Source: Siniperca chuatsi (taxonomy: Eukaryota > Chordata > Actinopteri > Centrarchiformes > Sinipercidae). From it: 64,000 nt of DNA. The position numbers and the translations under genes were made by a program. Shown here piece by piece: positions 35,801 through 60,292 of the stretch. The notes under the pieces are model-generated. The model did no database searches. It saw only the letters and a list, made by a program, of their open reading frames with translations, and was not told the origin of the DNA. Positions within the stretch are counted from its first letter, which is position 1, and each line of letters starts with the position of its first letter. Where the stretch lies: positions 22,821,733-22,885,732 of the forward strand of contig NC_058052.1 of the NCBI RefSeq assembly GCF_020085105.1, in the 5' to 3' direction.

Positions 35801-38069
35801 ATGAATGGGTGGCCCATTCATACCTTGGATAATAATGTGTAATGTGCAAACATAAAAGTGTTGAAAATGTAATTTGACATTACATAGTCTTGAATGTCAT
35901 CAGAGGTGGAAACTTCCACTATGGATAATGAACCTTACTGTTGTCACAAGAACTTATTCATTCAAATTCAGTCATTTATTTATTTACTTATTTATCTATT
36001 TCTCAAATCCAACCTATTGACTCGTATTATAAAATGCAGTGTAAAGGCTGGTAAACACTGTTGATGCAATGGACTCTAAAGGACTTGTGCTTTTTGACTC
36101 ACAGGAATACCTTTCACAAACTCTTAGTCCATAAAAATTCTCAATTCAAGGAACATATACCTTAAAATCAATGTTGGAGTGACCAACATTAGAGTGAGGT
36201 GTTCATGTCTGCACTGAACTATCTAGCCCCCAAGATATATTTTCAGCTATCCAAACTTTGACATGCAGTATTATATACCACTTGTCCTTGCAATACCTTT
36301 TATTTACGGTCTTGAATTCGTGTTTTTGGGGGTAGTTATCATTCATGGTTCAGATTTTTATCAAAACAGAATAATAAATCTAAGGAGGGTGTGTGTCTGC
36401 ATGTGATGTGTTAGAGGTAAAAACAGTTGCACCAGGGTTCATGACAAATATTTCATGCCATAGAAGTCAAGGTTAGAACAGAGATCGGTAGTCATGTGAA
36501 AGTGTTAAACATGCCAGTCCTTCTCAGAAGAGAGATTCCAATTACACACAAGAACAAGCATCATGTTTATGTCCTTTCACTCCTTATACGTCATTCTTCC
36601 TGTGACTTGTGGTAACTATAAGTCTATAAGTCCTCCTATTCATTGTAAGTGGAGCAGCTCCAGGAAGTGTCTCCTGATGGAATCACGTATTCTACTGATT
36701 TCTAGTTACTGGAGAGTTCTGGGTCATGTTTACAAAATGATTGAACTACTGGAGGAAAGTGCTGCACAAGGAATTTCAGATTCATAATGTATTTTTCTTT
36801 CTAATGCAGCGCATTGTGGGACAATTAACTGGTTGTATAAAAGCACAATGCTTCTGTTTGTTGTGGAAATGTCGAGGCTGCTCTCAACATTGCCGATGGT
36901 CATCTGGAATACATACTTGTCAATTATGCATGATAATATATGTTAAGGCCTGCAGGCGCCATGTACCACTTATGTACTGCGTTAATACTTCTTAACTGTG
37001 AAAGAGCAAAAGAAGGAATATACAGTGTCCAACAATTGAGTCTTTCTGCCCGCAGGATATACAGTATGACACATTTCCTCTGACAGCTTGGCTTTGAGCA
37101 TTTGGCCTCAGTTGTTACAGGCCAGAAAAAGTTGGTGTCAAGATGTCAACATTAAGCTATACTGTCCCAGAGTGACCAAAAATGGTTAAATCATTAAAAT
37201 GATAAAATCCAAATGGATGTGGTTCTGTGTTTGGAGCATTGATAGGAAAACACATGATGTTCCTCACAGTTCCTACTGTAAGTTAATTTAAATTAATTTA
37301 CCAATGACATTACAACTAATAGTATAATATTAAGTGATGCTAAGACACACTATACATGGAATCCAGTAAACACTAATGTGTGAAAGGGTCCTGCATGATT
37401 CATTTTCTGTATAGTCGGGCACTCTTTTATAAAGCCTTTTTAAACACACCGTTTATTGTTTTCACCTGGAACGATGAAGTTTAAAGTTTAATTATAGAGT
37501 ACTTATTTTCTTCTAGCGTTAGACTGATAAATCAGCCGGGCAGATATTATTGGTCGATATTAGCTTATTGCAGATATATCTGTATATATCTGTAGCGAAT
37601 GTGTCAGCTGGTAAGTGACAAGTAATTACTTGTCACTTACCAGCTGACAGCAGTACAGAAATGCCAAAGATATGTTTGGCATTTTTGTAAAAAAAACAAA
37701 CAAAAACAAACAGATTTAAGGGATCCTTGGCAAAAATGCTTGTGAAAGTTATGTGTTTATGTAAAGAATTAATATCGGTGATGTTAGTTGGACAAAAGAA
37801 ACAATTTGAAGACGTCACCTTGGAATATGGGAAGTTGTGATGGCTATTTTTCAATGTTTGTTGACATTTTACAACCTAAACAATTCATTGATTACTGAAA
37901 GAAATAATTAACAAATTAATCCAAATGAATTACTATAACTGTTGGTTGCATCCATAGTACAAAATTAAACGCTTTTGAGCAAAAGTTACAGCTCAAGTTT
38001 TTTGACACCTGTTTTACCTTCTGACACGCCTTCCGTCTTGTCTTCTGTTTGTGTTTTGTCATTCTCCAT
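23125..38069 (-). CDS. arhgef33: Rho guanine nucleotide exchange factor 33, complete (787 aa)
   Basis: Dbl-family exchange factor predicted to activate a Rho GTPase. Coding exons in transcript order: 38069-38018, 35666-35623, 33083-32919, 32122-32001, 31627-31479, 31346-31224, 30531-30405, 29195-29063, 27106-26999, 26489-26397, 26053-25905, 25787-25698, 25528-25350, 24402-23942, 23846-23625, 23271-23125. All phases close (2364 nt). Residues 1-32 are acidic. Residues 33-127 are a heptad-like coiled coil (LQGLVAELREGLHAALTELL). The DH domain spans about 219-420, with KRQRVALELLESERVYVSHL, QERVLKSQWQGIMGD and LLLQPVQRIPEYL. The C-terminal half is Ser-rich and disordered and ends RSSFKKLFKKK. No PH domain is visible. 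Human ARHGEF33 is of similar length (about 844 aa) and also maps near MAP4K3. The family call is firm; the name rests on remembered domain layout and synteny. Confidence 0.88.
26361..26388. repeat. (TG)n microsatellite beside an arhgef33 donor site
   Basis: On the minus strand this is a CA run starting about 9 bases after the donor of exon 26489-26397, whose own sequence (CTG|GTTATA) is weak. Confidence 0.95.
26621..26720. mobile_element. Fragment of a dispersed fish repeat
   Basis: The words GGGCTTTAAATTAAC and GATCACCAGCCAAAGTGGCT match a repeat I recall as common in fish genomes. Ends and class were not determined. It lies in an arhgef33 intron. Confidence 0.35.
27982..28011. repeat. (TG)n microsatellite
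   Basis: Simple repeat followed by a G-rich run, in an arhgef33 intron. Confidence 0.95.
30894..31099. mobile_element. Dispersed fish repeat (SINE-like), copy 1
   Basis: The phrases AGTTTGACATTTTGGGAAAT, AGTTAGATGAGAAGATTGAT and TTAGCTTAGCTTAGCATAAA are hallmarks of a repeat that is very common in teleost genomes. The family name is not certain. It is in an arhgef33 intron. Positions 30934-31099 recur at 33463-33628 with one mismatch. Confidence 0.7.
32861..32891. repeat. (TG)n microsatellite
   Basis: Lies in the arhgef33 intron just downstream (in transcript sense) of exon 33083-32919. Confidence 0.95.
33468..33648. mobile_element. Repeat insertion (copy 2) flanked by a 36-bp direct duplication
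   Basis: The flanks 33432-33467 and 33649-33684 are identical 36-mers starting ATTTTTCTGTTTCTC. Between them is a truncated copy of the repeat at 30894-31099, 165 of 166 positions identical across 33463-33628. It lies in an arhgef33 intron. Confidence 0.85.
37602..37649. repeat. 48-bp perfect palindrome
   Basis: Bases 37602-37625 are the exact reverse complement of 37626-37649 with no loop. The left half begins TGTCAGCTGGTAAGTGAC. It follows short ATATCTG/CGATATT repeats typical of a decayed DNA transposon and sits in the first arhgef33 intron. Confidence 0.95.
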
Positions 38070-38607
38070 GTTTAGGTATCCTGTCCCGTCTTGTCCAATC
38101 TAGTTTACAACTGTCCGTTTCTGAAGTCCTTATCCAGCTCACGATGACTTCGGTCCGCTCTTCTGCCTTGTTCCTTTCCTCTGAACAACCCTATCCTTTG
38201 CTGTGGTCACTCACTTTCTCTCCTCCAAAGCATGTGAGTCCTATGATTTCCTTTTTGCACAAAAAGCCCCTTGTTTTCAGAGAGTAGAGGGACAGAAGGC
38301 AAGATCAGGAGGAGAGAGAGAAAGACATTTGTTCATCATACAGCCACATACTGTAGCTAACTCATTAGATTTAAAGAGGCGTGACTGGCTGTCAATGAGG
38401 ATAATTTCTACAGCACCACCAGCACCTGTTTGTAGCTGCAGTGTCAAGTCTGTGTAGATGGGTTTGAGAGCGTGTTCTGGTGGATGTGTGTGTCACTAGG
38501 ACATGTGAACTTCATGTGTTTATATCGTGCTTCTTTTTCCTCTTCCACTCCTTTACCAGATTAATTTATTTGAATTGCTCAAGCGGTGAAACATATGTAC
38601 ACCTAAG

Positions 38608-38615
38608 TGACGTCA
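38608..38615. promoter_or_regulatory. Consensus CRE, TGACGTCA
   Basis: Palindromic full cAMP-response element, about 540 bp upstream of the arhgef33 start codon. It is sequence identity only; binding is not shown. Confidence 0.4.
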
Positions 38616-41068
38616 CAGCCAGGGGGAGCCACCATTACCAAACATCAACAGTGTGTGTTTCCTGGCCACTCGGGGGCAGTGCAACAAGCTGTAAACACAA
38701 CACTTCGATATTATCACCTTGTAATGTAATTGTGGCGAACATGTTAGCAAACAGCTACTTATTTACACAATCAGCAGACACAGAGCAACATTATCAGTCA
38801 TTTGGAGTTGTGTTTATGGCGATTATAAATGACAGAAAACGATATTGATGAGAGCAGTAAGAGTGAACCAAAACAGGGAAGTCGCGGGCTGTAAAATGAA
38901 AACATTGAGCTAATACAAATACAAATACAATATAAAGCTCCGTAGAGCTGAGTAGCACTTCAGAGTGATTATTCCCAGTACTGTAGGTTCATTACACTAC
39001 AAGTAATTACTACAAGTGACCCTTTTCACATTACACACAGTCATCTGGCCCATTGTTAATATAAAAATATTGATTAGAGAAGCTTTAAAATGATAGGCTA
39101 CACCACCAGTTTTCAATTTGTTCACTTTACGATCTGTAAATTGGCCTTGAACCTGGCTTCTTTAAAAAAACTGAAGGACATGACACTGTAAAGAGTTTCT
39201 CCCCAACCAACATGCCAAATGGCTTTTTAGAATTTTTTAAATGAAGAGCAGGTCGTGATAGTTCACTCAGAGTTGTTGTGTAATGCAATTCTTAAAACCT
39301 AACAGTTTGACTTGGAAACCGAGATGTTCCACGTGTGTATGCACGTGTTAGCCTGATAATCAATGGGACCTCTTGGCCCATGGCTGATAGAAGCCTGAGT
39401 TTGTCTCCCTGTCCATGTCGGTATCTCAATGTACTGCAAGTCTATCTGTTTGCTCCTGTCTGTCTGTCTGTCTGTCTCTCTCTCTTCATATCTTCAGTAT
39501 GTGTCTCTTTGTTTTCCCTGTCCCTCTGTCTGCGGTGGAGACAATAAAGCCTGGAGACAAACAGCTGAGCTGCTCCTCATTTCAACAACAAACCTGTGTT
39601 TGAAGGTTACATCATTCCCACACATCATCTGATTCTGTGGTTACATGTGAGTGTGTGGAAGGAGAATGAACTGTCCATTCCTCTCTGCACAAAAAAACCC
39701 CCAAACAAAACAAAACTTGTCTTATTCACCAATAATTGACATGGGGTTAAGAGAAAAGGCTTTGGTGATTTGCTTATTGGGGCCTGAAAATCTATTTATT
39801 TTCAATATCCTGTTCAAAACAGTTATTAAACCCTTTTATTTCATTTAGTATTTTAGTTTATTCTTAACAATTGGTAATGTTATGTATCTCCTGTTTTAAA
39901 TATATATTATATTGTTGTAAGCGTATATATTATGTCCTCTGAATATTGAGAATTTACTGTACAGTGGGTCAGAAATTTAATTCATGTGCCTTTTTTCATA
40001 TTTTTGGGACGTTAGTATCAATCAAAGCAGGATTCAGTGCATTGTATGACCCATATGTTATCATGCCCAACCATTCAACACTATGTTTTTGTTTTGTTTT
40101 TTTACTTGGGAGGTTTAATTAACATTATCATCCTGTAAGGTACTCCATGCCCTTTTTCTACATACAAACAACCTCTCCTGTAGTACGGAATCAATAAGTA
40201 TGCTGCGTCTGTATTTCAGATGGAGGAGAAGAGAGCTCTAAAAAGTTAAGCCTACTCCTCCTTATTTGCTATGCAGGTCTCCTGAAGAAACCATGCCTCA
40301 GACTGCCCAGTCTGTTGTGCAGGGAGACAATTTCTCTGGCCTTTTCTTATGTAGGCTCATCCATACACACTACATTTGTTTTCCTAACACAGGGGTTGCA
40401 GCATGAAATAGGAAAACTTTTGTCAGACAGATATAATAAGCACAGAGTCTAATATTATTAGATAAAAACCAGGAACAATGAGGATCCCAATGGTAGAAAG
40501 GTCAGAACTCTTTCCTTTCTTTTTCACAGCTGAAGACAGCGTTTCAGTGGAACATTTTGCTCCTCTATAAACAAGGTGGACAAAATATTACCTTTCCATA
40601 CAATGCAATTCACTCTAACAAAACCACAAACTAGAGGCCTCAAAATTTACCATAAAGTTGACAGGGCCTAGCGATCCTCAGAGCCCTTACTATTTAAGAT
40701 TGTATTGTACTTTGGTGGTGCAAACAAATTTGCAATTTATCAAATTACCACAAAGTGCATGCCACAAAAACAGCAGGGGCCTTCGGGGCCCTTATGGGTC
40801 TGGGGCAGTTAAATTAGCCACTTTGCCTGCTGGTAATCCAACTTCGTAAAATAGAATCTACAACTCTCTGACAGTGTCAACAATTCAAAACTTTTTATTT
40901 ATAGCATCATGGGTGTTTCTTCGTCACTAAAATGGTAATCTGGTAATTAACTTACAATTTCTGTATTCATCGTGCTTTTCTTACACTTCTATCTTGTTTT
41001 TGCACCTGCAGACAAAACTCAGGGGCAGTGCCTTCATGTCACACACTACTTCCGGTCCGGTGCCACTC

Positions 41069-41078
41069 GTCACATGAC
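41069..41078. promoter_or_regulatory. CLEAR/M-box-like E-box (GTCACATGAC) in slc17a5 promoter
   Basis: Differs at one base from the CLEAR consensus GTCACGTGAC bound by TFEB/TFE3, and contains the M-box core TCACATGA. It is about 150 bp before the sialin start codon and is flanked by ETS-type CTTCCGG and CCGGAAG words (41049 and 41113 regions). Sialin is lysosomal, so lysosome-biogenesis control is plausible. Confidence 0.5.
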
Positions 41079-41225
41079 GGCAGTTAGCTTGTGTAGCGTG
41101 TGCTCAGCAGACCCGGAAGCTCCAGTGAAGTTTGTGCTCCTGCCACTGCTACTGCTGTGTTGTTGTGTTGTTGTTGTTAGGTTCAGTCCGTGATGCAGCA
41201 GACCCAGTTAACCGTTGAGTGAAAA

Positions 41226-50714
<9,489 letters not shown>

Positions 50715-52480
50715 GGCAGAAGACGAGTTCCAGACTCGTCCATTTGATGATTCACATTTGTCAGATGGACAATCATTCAACGGGTAATTTCAGTGAGAGA
50801 TGTTCCAGCTGTGCAATTCTCAAAGCACGGCTAACTAACAGTGAGTAACAGCCATATTACCCTCGAGGATGTTCCTTACTGTGACTGTGGGTCCTCAAGA
50901 GTCTGTTGACAGATAAACCTACAGTCACAGCAATGAACAACGAAGATAACAATAATTATCATTGAGTAGAGAAAACAATCACAGTATGCATCTCCAAGAA
51001 GTGTCAGAGGATGCTGTCATTATGAAGCCAAGCACTCTTGTCACTAACTCAAAAAAGGCAATGTAGCCAGTTAGTTACAGGCTAGTTTCAACTTGAAAGG
51101 TCAGCTAGACTAAGTTAGCTTAGATAGCTACATGCTATCTAAGCATTGTTGATGGTCAAAGATTATAAATGCCATGGTAAATAAGCTAAGAGAGACAAAT
51201 TATCCCAGTGTAGTTCCCTTTTCGTGTTCAGGTTTGCCAGTTAGCCAACGTGCTAGGCTGAATTGTTATTTCGGCCTCTAGAGCATTTTCGATTTTTTTA
51301 ATTTTTTTTAATTTAAAAAAAAAAAAATTTTAAACCCTACAACTCCACAGTAAACCCTTGACTTTTATTGCCATTAAGAAGGATGTTTTCTTTCACGTGT
51401 GTATTTAAAGTTTGGGACAACACAATTGCGTAACTAAGTGCCAATAGGTGTTGTTTTTAAGTGTTTGAATGGTTTGCCCCCAAAACATGTCATCCCAAAC
51501 TAGACACACACATTTGATAACGTCTTTCTTTTTTTTTTTTTTTTAAGAGAACATTGTGCGCACTTGTTTGGGAAAATGCCTTACAGTGAAGCCTCCTTAA
51601 ACTGATTTTAAAGTTCTTTGTCTTTCATGTGATTGAAAATGGACCATTTTTCTTTGTATTTGCTTGTCATAATGTCTACAACAATATGTATCGTATTTTC
51701 AGGTTATTTCCACCAGGCAACTTTTATTTTAGGTAGCAGCCTCAACTAATGCATATGGAAAACATGGGTCATGATATTTTTAATCTGTAACACTAAGAAG
51801 ATGCTAAGCTGGCACCTTTCTAATGAAAGGAAAGAAAAAAGTGCTTTAAAAAGGTTCCTGGTGGACACCGCCTCACGTTATTCACAGGATTTGCACTTTC
51901 TCTGTCAATTCTCAGGTATCTTATGTCTTACAAGGATTGAAAAGGATGTTTGTTTACTTTTTAGAGATTGATTGATTCACCACATTGAGGTATGTGTCCT
52001 CAATTTTTAAGTGTCAACTGAATTAGATCCCACTTTAAAAGATTTTAAATAGCACAGTTAACTTCATATATGTGGTAGTCGCCATGGCTGGTGGTAATTC
52101 TTATTCTTAGTTTTTTATCAATGTGACCAGCTGATTAAATATAATTTTTTCCACAAAGTTTGCAGTCTATTAGGTCACATGTATACAATACTGTGTGTAC
52201 CTGGTCCCTTTATACATAATGACTATAAAAGGGGTAAATCAAAACCAAGGAAAACATTGTCTTGGTTGTAATTTCTGTCAACAAGTAGCATCATCATTCC
52301 AGTTGAAGATGTAATGCATTTACACATTCCGCCTTATTACATTAGCTTAAACGGGGTCAGACAATTCAGGACTGTAGATTCATTCTTTTCATAAAGGATT
52401 CCTTTCCTTACTGCTTTTGATTACTTCATTTTTACAGTACTGTTTATATACAAATAAAGGGACTTTTATACAATATATAT
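50715..52480 (+). other. Probable 3'UTR of slc17a5
   Basis: Runs from the sialin stop codon to the AATAAA at 52453-52458. No exon is seen. It contains an 11-bp hairpin (51118-51128 with 51134-51144) and A/T homopolymer runs near 51295-51330 and 51530-51545. A second AATAAA (about 52826) is possible. Confidence 0.5.
52453..52458 (+). terminator. Poly(A) signal of slc17a5
   Basis: AATAAA in CAAATAAAGG, about 1.74 kb after the stop codon. Confidence 0.5.
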
Positions 52481-52784
52481 ACACACACACAATGTACTGA
52501 GAGGGTAATCATTGTAAACTTTAAATCTGGAAACATTCCAGAAATGTCTTAAATAACTGTCATGTATTGTAAAATAATTCATCATATACAGCTATGCTCA
52601 AATCTGATATTGTGTTGGGTTATTATTTCACTATATGGCCACTGTCCCAGCTTTCAACTAACTAAAGGAACGATGTGCTTTTCATTATTGCAGTTCTAAT
52701 TACTTATTGAGTCTCTGAAGAAAAAGTGCAAGAGAAGATCAAATTAACCAACATTTTGATAACCTCTTCAGTTCATCTGGACTA

Positions 52785-52790
52785 TTTATT
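52785..52790 (-). terminator. Candidate minus-strand poly(A) signal
   Basis: TTTATT on the plus strand, that is AATAAA on the minus strand. It lies about 565 bp downstream of the stop codon of the unassigned minus-strand exon at 53353-53545. Confidence 0.3.
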
Positions 52791-53352
52791 ACCTTAAATA
52801 TACAATCTCATACTAGCCTTTGTGGAATAAATTCCACTTTAATGAACCACTGAAGTAGTACCCCCTAATGAAAAGAATAAATAAGCCTTTCTGGGAGACT
52901 CGTTCTTAATCCGTGACCTAACCATACTTGGGATATTTTTAAAAATCTCATAAAACGTAAGTATATTGCACTGTGATAAAGTAAAGTGCTTCACGCTAAC
53001 AAATATGGCTTCTCACTCCCTGGACGCACAATGAAAGGACGATCAGTTTAAGCAGGTTTCATTCTTTGAGCATTAACCTAATCAAGAGCACAGGCAGTAA
53101 TCACAAGTCATATCCACAAACAAAAATATTCTCATATGGGCTACTAGTGGGAGAAACATCGTACTGAATGCAGATCTATTGTAGCAATCCTTGATATAAA
53201 GTTTGGACACACTTGTCCAAGAACATTACAGTTGCTAAAACAATTTACAGTAGCCTATATTTCATAATATCCATATAAAATGTAGCATAGGATTAGTAAA
53301 GGCCTCTTCAGAGCATTATAACATAATTTCATAACTACTGTAGTTTACTTTC

Positions 53353-53545
53353 TCAGCAGCCCTGCATCTTGTGATAATTAGCAGAGAGACGCACTGGAAG
53401 GAAGTTAAGGGCATCAGGGTTCATTTTAATCCAACTAGGGAGCGTCTGGAAAGGTGAGCGCTCCACCTGCTGCGCGTGCGGGACGCTGCTCGCTTCATTT
53501 GTTCCCCGCTTGCCTTCAAACCATTTCACATAACCAACACCATCT
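53353..53545 (-). CDS. Unrecognised 3'-terminal coding exon (63 codons, partial gene)
   Basis: I do not recognise this product. On the minus strand a strong acceptor (TTTGGTTTCATCTGTTTCAG) is followed at once by a frame open for 63 codons to a TGA. The first residues are DGVGYVKWFEGKRGTNEASS and the last are ANYHKMQGC. The other two frames stop within 10 codons. The exon is CpG-rich in the middle, unlike nearby introns, and a minus-strand AATAAA follows downstream. It would enter with one base completing a split codon. No upstream exon could be identified between here and eef1a1. It may be the end of a small gene convergent with slc17a5, or a relic. Confidence 0.4.
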
Positions 53546-54059
53546 CTGAAACAGATGAAACCAAAACTTCTATTCGAAAAATTAGTGACCCACGTCTATT
53601 ACTGGATATAATTCTGCAGCTTGTATTCCGATTTTAACCCTCAAGGATACGTTTCTACAACGCCAACTAATGCAGATAAAACAGCCGACATCCAAAATCA
53701 CCGAGTCTTAAGGATAATTACATATATCTACTCTTTGTTTATGTAACCTACATAAAGTAGCCTAATAATGTTTGTGACGTCTTAGGTTTTAGGTCTTATT
53801 TCTATTTCTCGGACACAGCCTTACATAGTCAAAAATGGTGCTCAAGTGTCCCTGTTCCTTTAAGGCCACAAATAATTAATGACAAACTAAAACTCACAAG
53901 GGCATCGAAGTAAAATGAACAACACAAAGCGCAAGTTCAAGTCACTTTCCGAATTTTGTCGCAACTATTGGCTACGTGCGTCGCTAAATGTTTATACGGA
54001 CTGAGTGAACACAGTGAGCTGCTTCGTCTTATATATTTTGTGAGGAAACAGATCATAGC
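53546..54059 (+). promoter_or_regulatory. Candidate promoter region upstream of the 54.1-kb first-exon-like signal
   Basis: Has an inverted CCAAT word (ATTGG, about 53968-53972) and a TATA-like word (TTATATATTTT, about 54031-54041), spaced as in a core promoter, with a CpG-rich stretch following. It could serve the unassigned plus-strand exon at 54086 or an upstream non-coding exon of eef1a1; the sequence does not decide. Confidence 0.3.
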
Positions 54060-54085
54060 ATATCCAGACGGGATCGTGTCCGATA

Positions 54086-54131
54086 ATGGATGCTTCGCCG
54101 GTGGCTGTGCCCTATGATAAACTCGTTTACG
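54086..54131 (+). CDS. Unrecognised first-coding-exon candidate (MDASPVAVPYDKLVYG...)
   Basis: An ATG with a fair start context (GATAATGG) opens 15 codons plus one base before a donor G|GTAACT. It lies about 45 bp after a TATA-like word, and a diverged copy of its last 34 bases occurs antisense at 49938-49971. Spliced to the eef1a1 start exon it would be out of frame and overlap the eef1a1 ATG, so it is not an N-terminal extension of that protein. The frame also reads on past the donor to 54433. I do not know the product. Confidence 0.3.
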
Positions 54132-59219
<5,088 letters not shown>

Positions 59220-59312
59220 ATGTTGTGCTACTCTGCCGACCCCAAGGTCTCCCAGGGCAGGACATTGGTCATCCAACGTCATCCTACAATTGGCTGCTTC
59301 AACTTAATAATC

Positions 59313-59360
59313 AAAGACTGGTTAATCATCACAATGCATCGCAAAAGCATTCGAAGGAAA
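59313..59360 (+). promoter_or_regulatory. Conserved EEF1A1 3'UTR block
   Basis: The words AAAGACTGGTTAAT, ACAATGCATCG and GAAGGAAAG occur in the same order and spacing as I remember in the human EEF1A1 3'UTR. Such retention outside coding sequence suggests an RNA-level function, for instance stability or localisation. This relies on memory of the human sequence. Confidence 0.6.
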
Positions 59361-59891
59361 GAACAACATTCAGATATTAAGTCCTTGAGGAGGCACTCCT
59401 GACTCCATTTCAGTGGTTAGATTACCATTACGTACAATGTAATATCAAACAGGTAGTTTTAAATGTGCTGTCGATATGATTCATGGCAATACTTTTCTGT
59501 GATATTGATATTGAGACACTGAACAATTAGAGGTAGTGAAATGTATCACCTCTCTGCAGTGCTGTTACTGGTTACTTTACATGGTACATGTTGTCTTGCT
59601 TTTAGTGTTTGTTTGCAACTACATGGTGCTCTGTAGGAGCCTATGGCAAGAAGTTAAAACTATGTTCTTCTGAGTAGTAGATTAGTAGAACTTAGTGATT
59701 TGTTGTGTTTAAGCTTTAAAAAGCACTTAAAACAAATGGTCCAAATGTGCCCTTCCCGAGGGACTACGAGTAGACCACCTGTTGATTCTTAAAGCACTTT
59801 GATTGGCATTTTGCTGACTTTGCACTGGAGAAACTTAAATTGGCATAAGCTACTGCACCTTGCTGTAAGATGGCATGAGCCTCTTTGCAAC

Positions 59892-59897
59892 ATTAAA
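59892..59897 (+). terminator. Candidate poly(A) signal of eef1a1
   Basis: ATTAAA about 670 bp after the stop codon. No AATAAA was noticed closer to the stop. Confidence 0.4.
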
Positions 59898-60292
59898 CAT
59901 GTTTCAACCAAAATGGTAGGCTGTGGTCTTAAGTCATTTTTTCTGAATGTGCCACAAAGAGGTGACTGGGCAACAGATGCCTTAAACTTTCCAATCCTAT
60001 AAGACAAGTCAGACAAAAATCAGAGCATCCTTACAATACACACTTTTGTCCACAAGATGTAGCTATTGGTATAGGAATAAAATAGGAATTGTCAAAGATT
60101 TTCAAACTAATTGTAAGAAGATCATATAAACACATATTTACCAGGAAAACTCAGTTCTTTAATATCATGAGACACAAAATGTCTAAATGTCAATTCACCT
60201 CAAATGCTCAAACAGCTAAAGGGCAGTTTGCCACGTAGAAAAATAAAGGGCGTGTTCTCATACCATTACCGGAAACACTAAGCATAACTCTG

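Larger units (their letters stand above)
38070..41225. other. Intergenic region between divergent arhgef33 and slc17a5
   Basis: No coding exon was found. Upstream exons or 5'UTR of either gene could lie here. Visible elements are a perfect CRE (TGACGTCA, 38608-38615), a CTCF-like core at 38665-38678, a (CTGT)n/(CT)n run near 39459-39485, and the slc17a5 promoter elements just before 41226. This is also the point where the human-2p22-like and human-6q13-like blocks meet. Confidence 0.6.
59220..60292 (+). other. eef1a1 3'UTR and spacer before cgas
   Basis: No gene is seen here. It holds the conserved 3'UTR block at 59313-59360 and an ATTAAA at 59892-59897. Human has MTO1 between EEF1A1 and CGAS; nothing like it occurs in this 1.07-kb gap on either strand. 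Confidence 0.6.
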
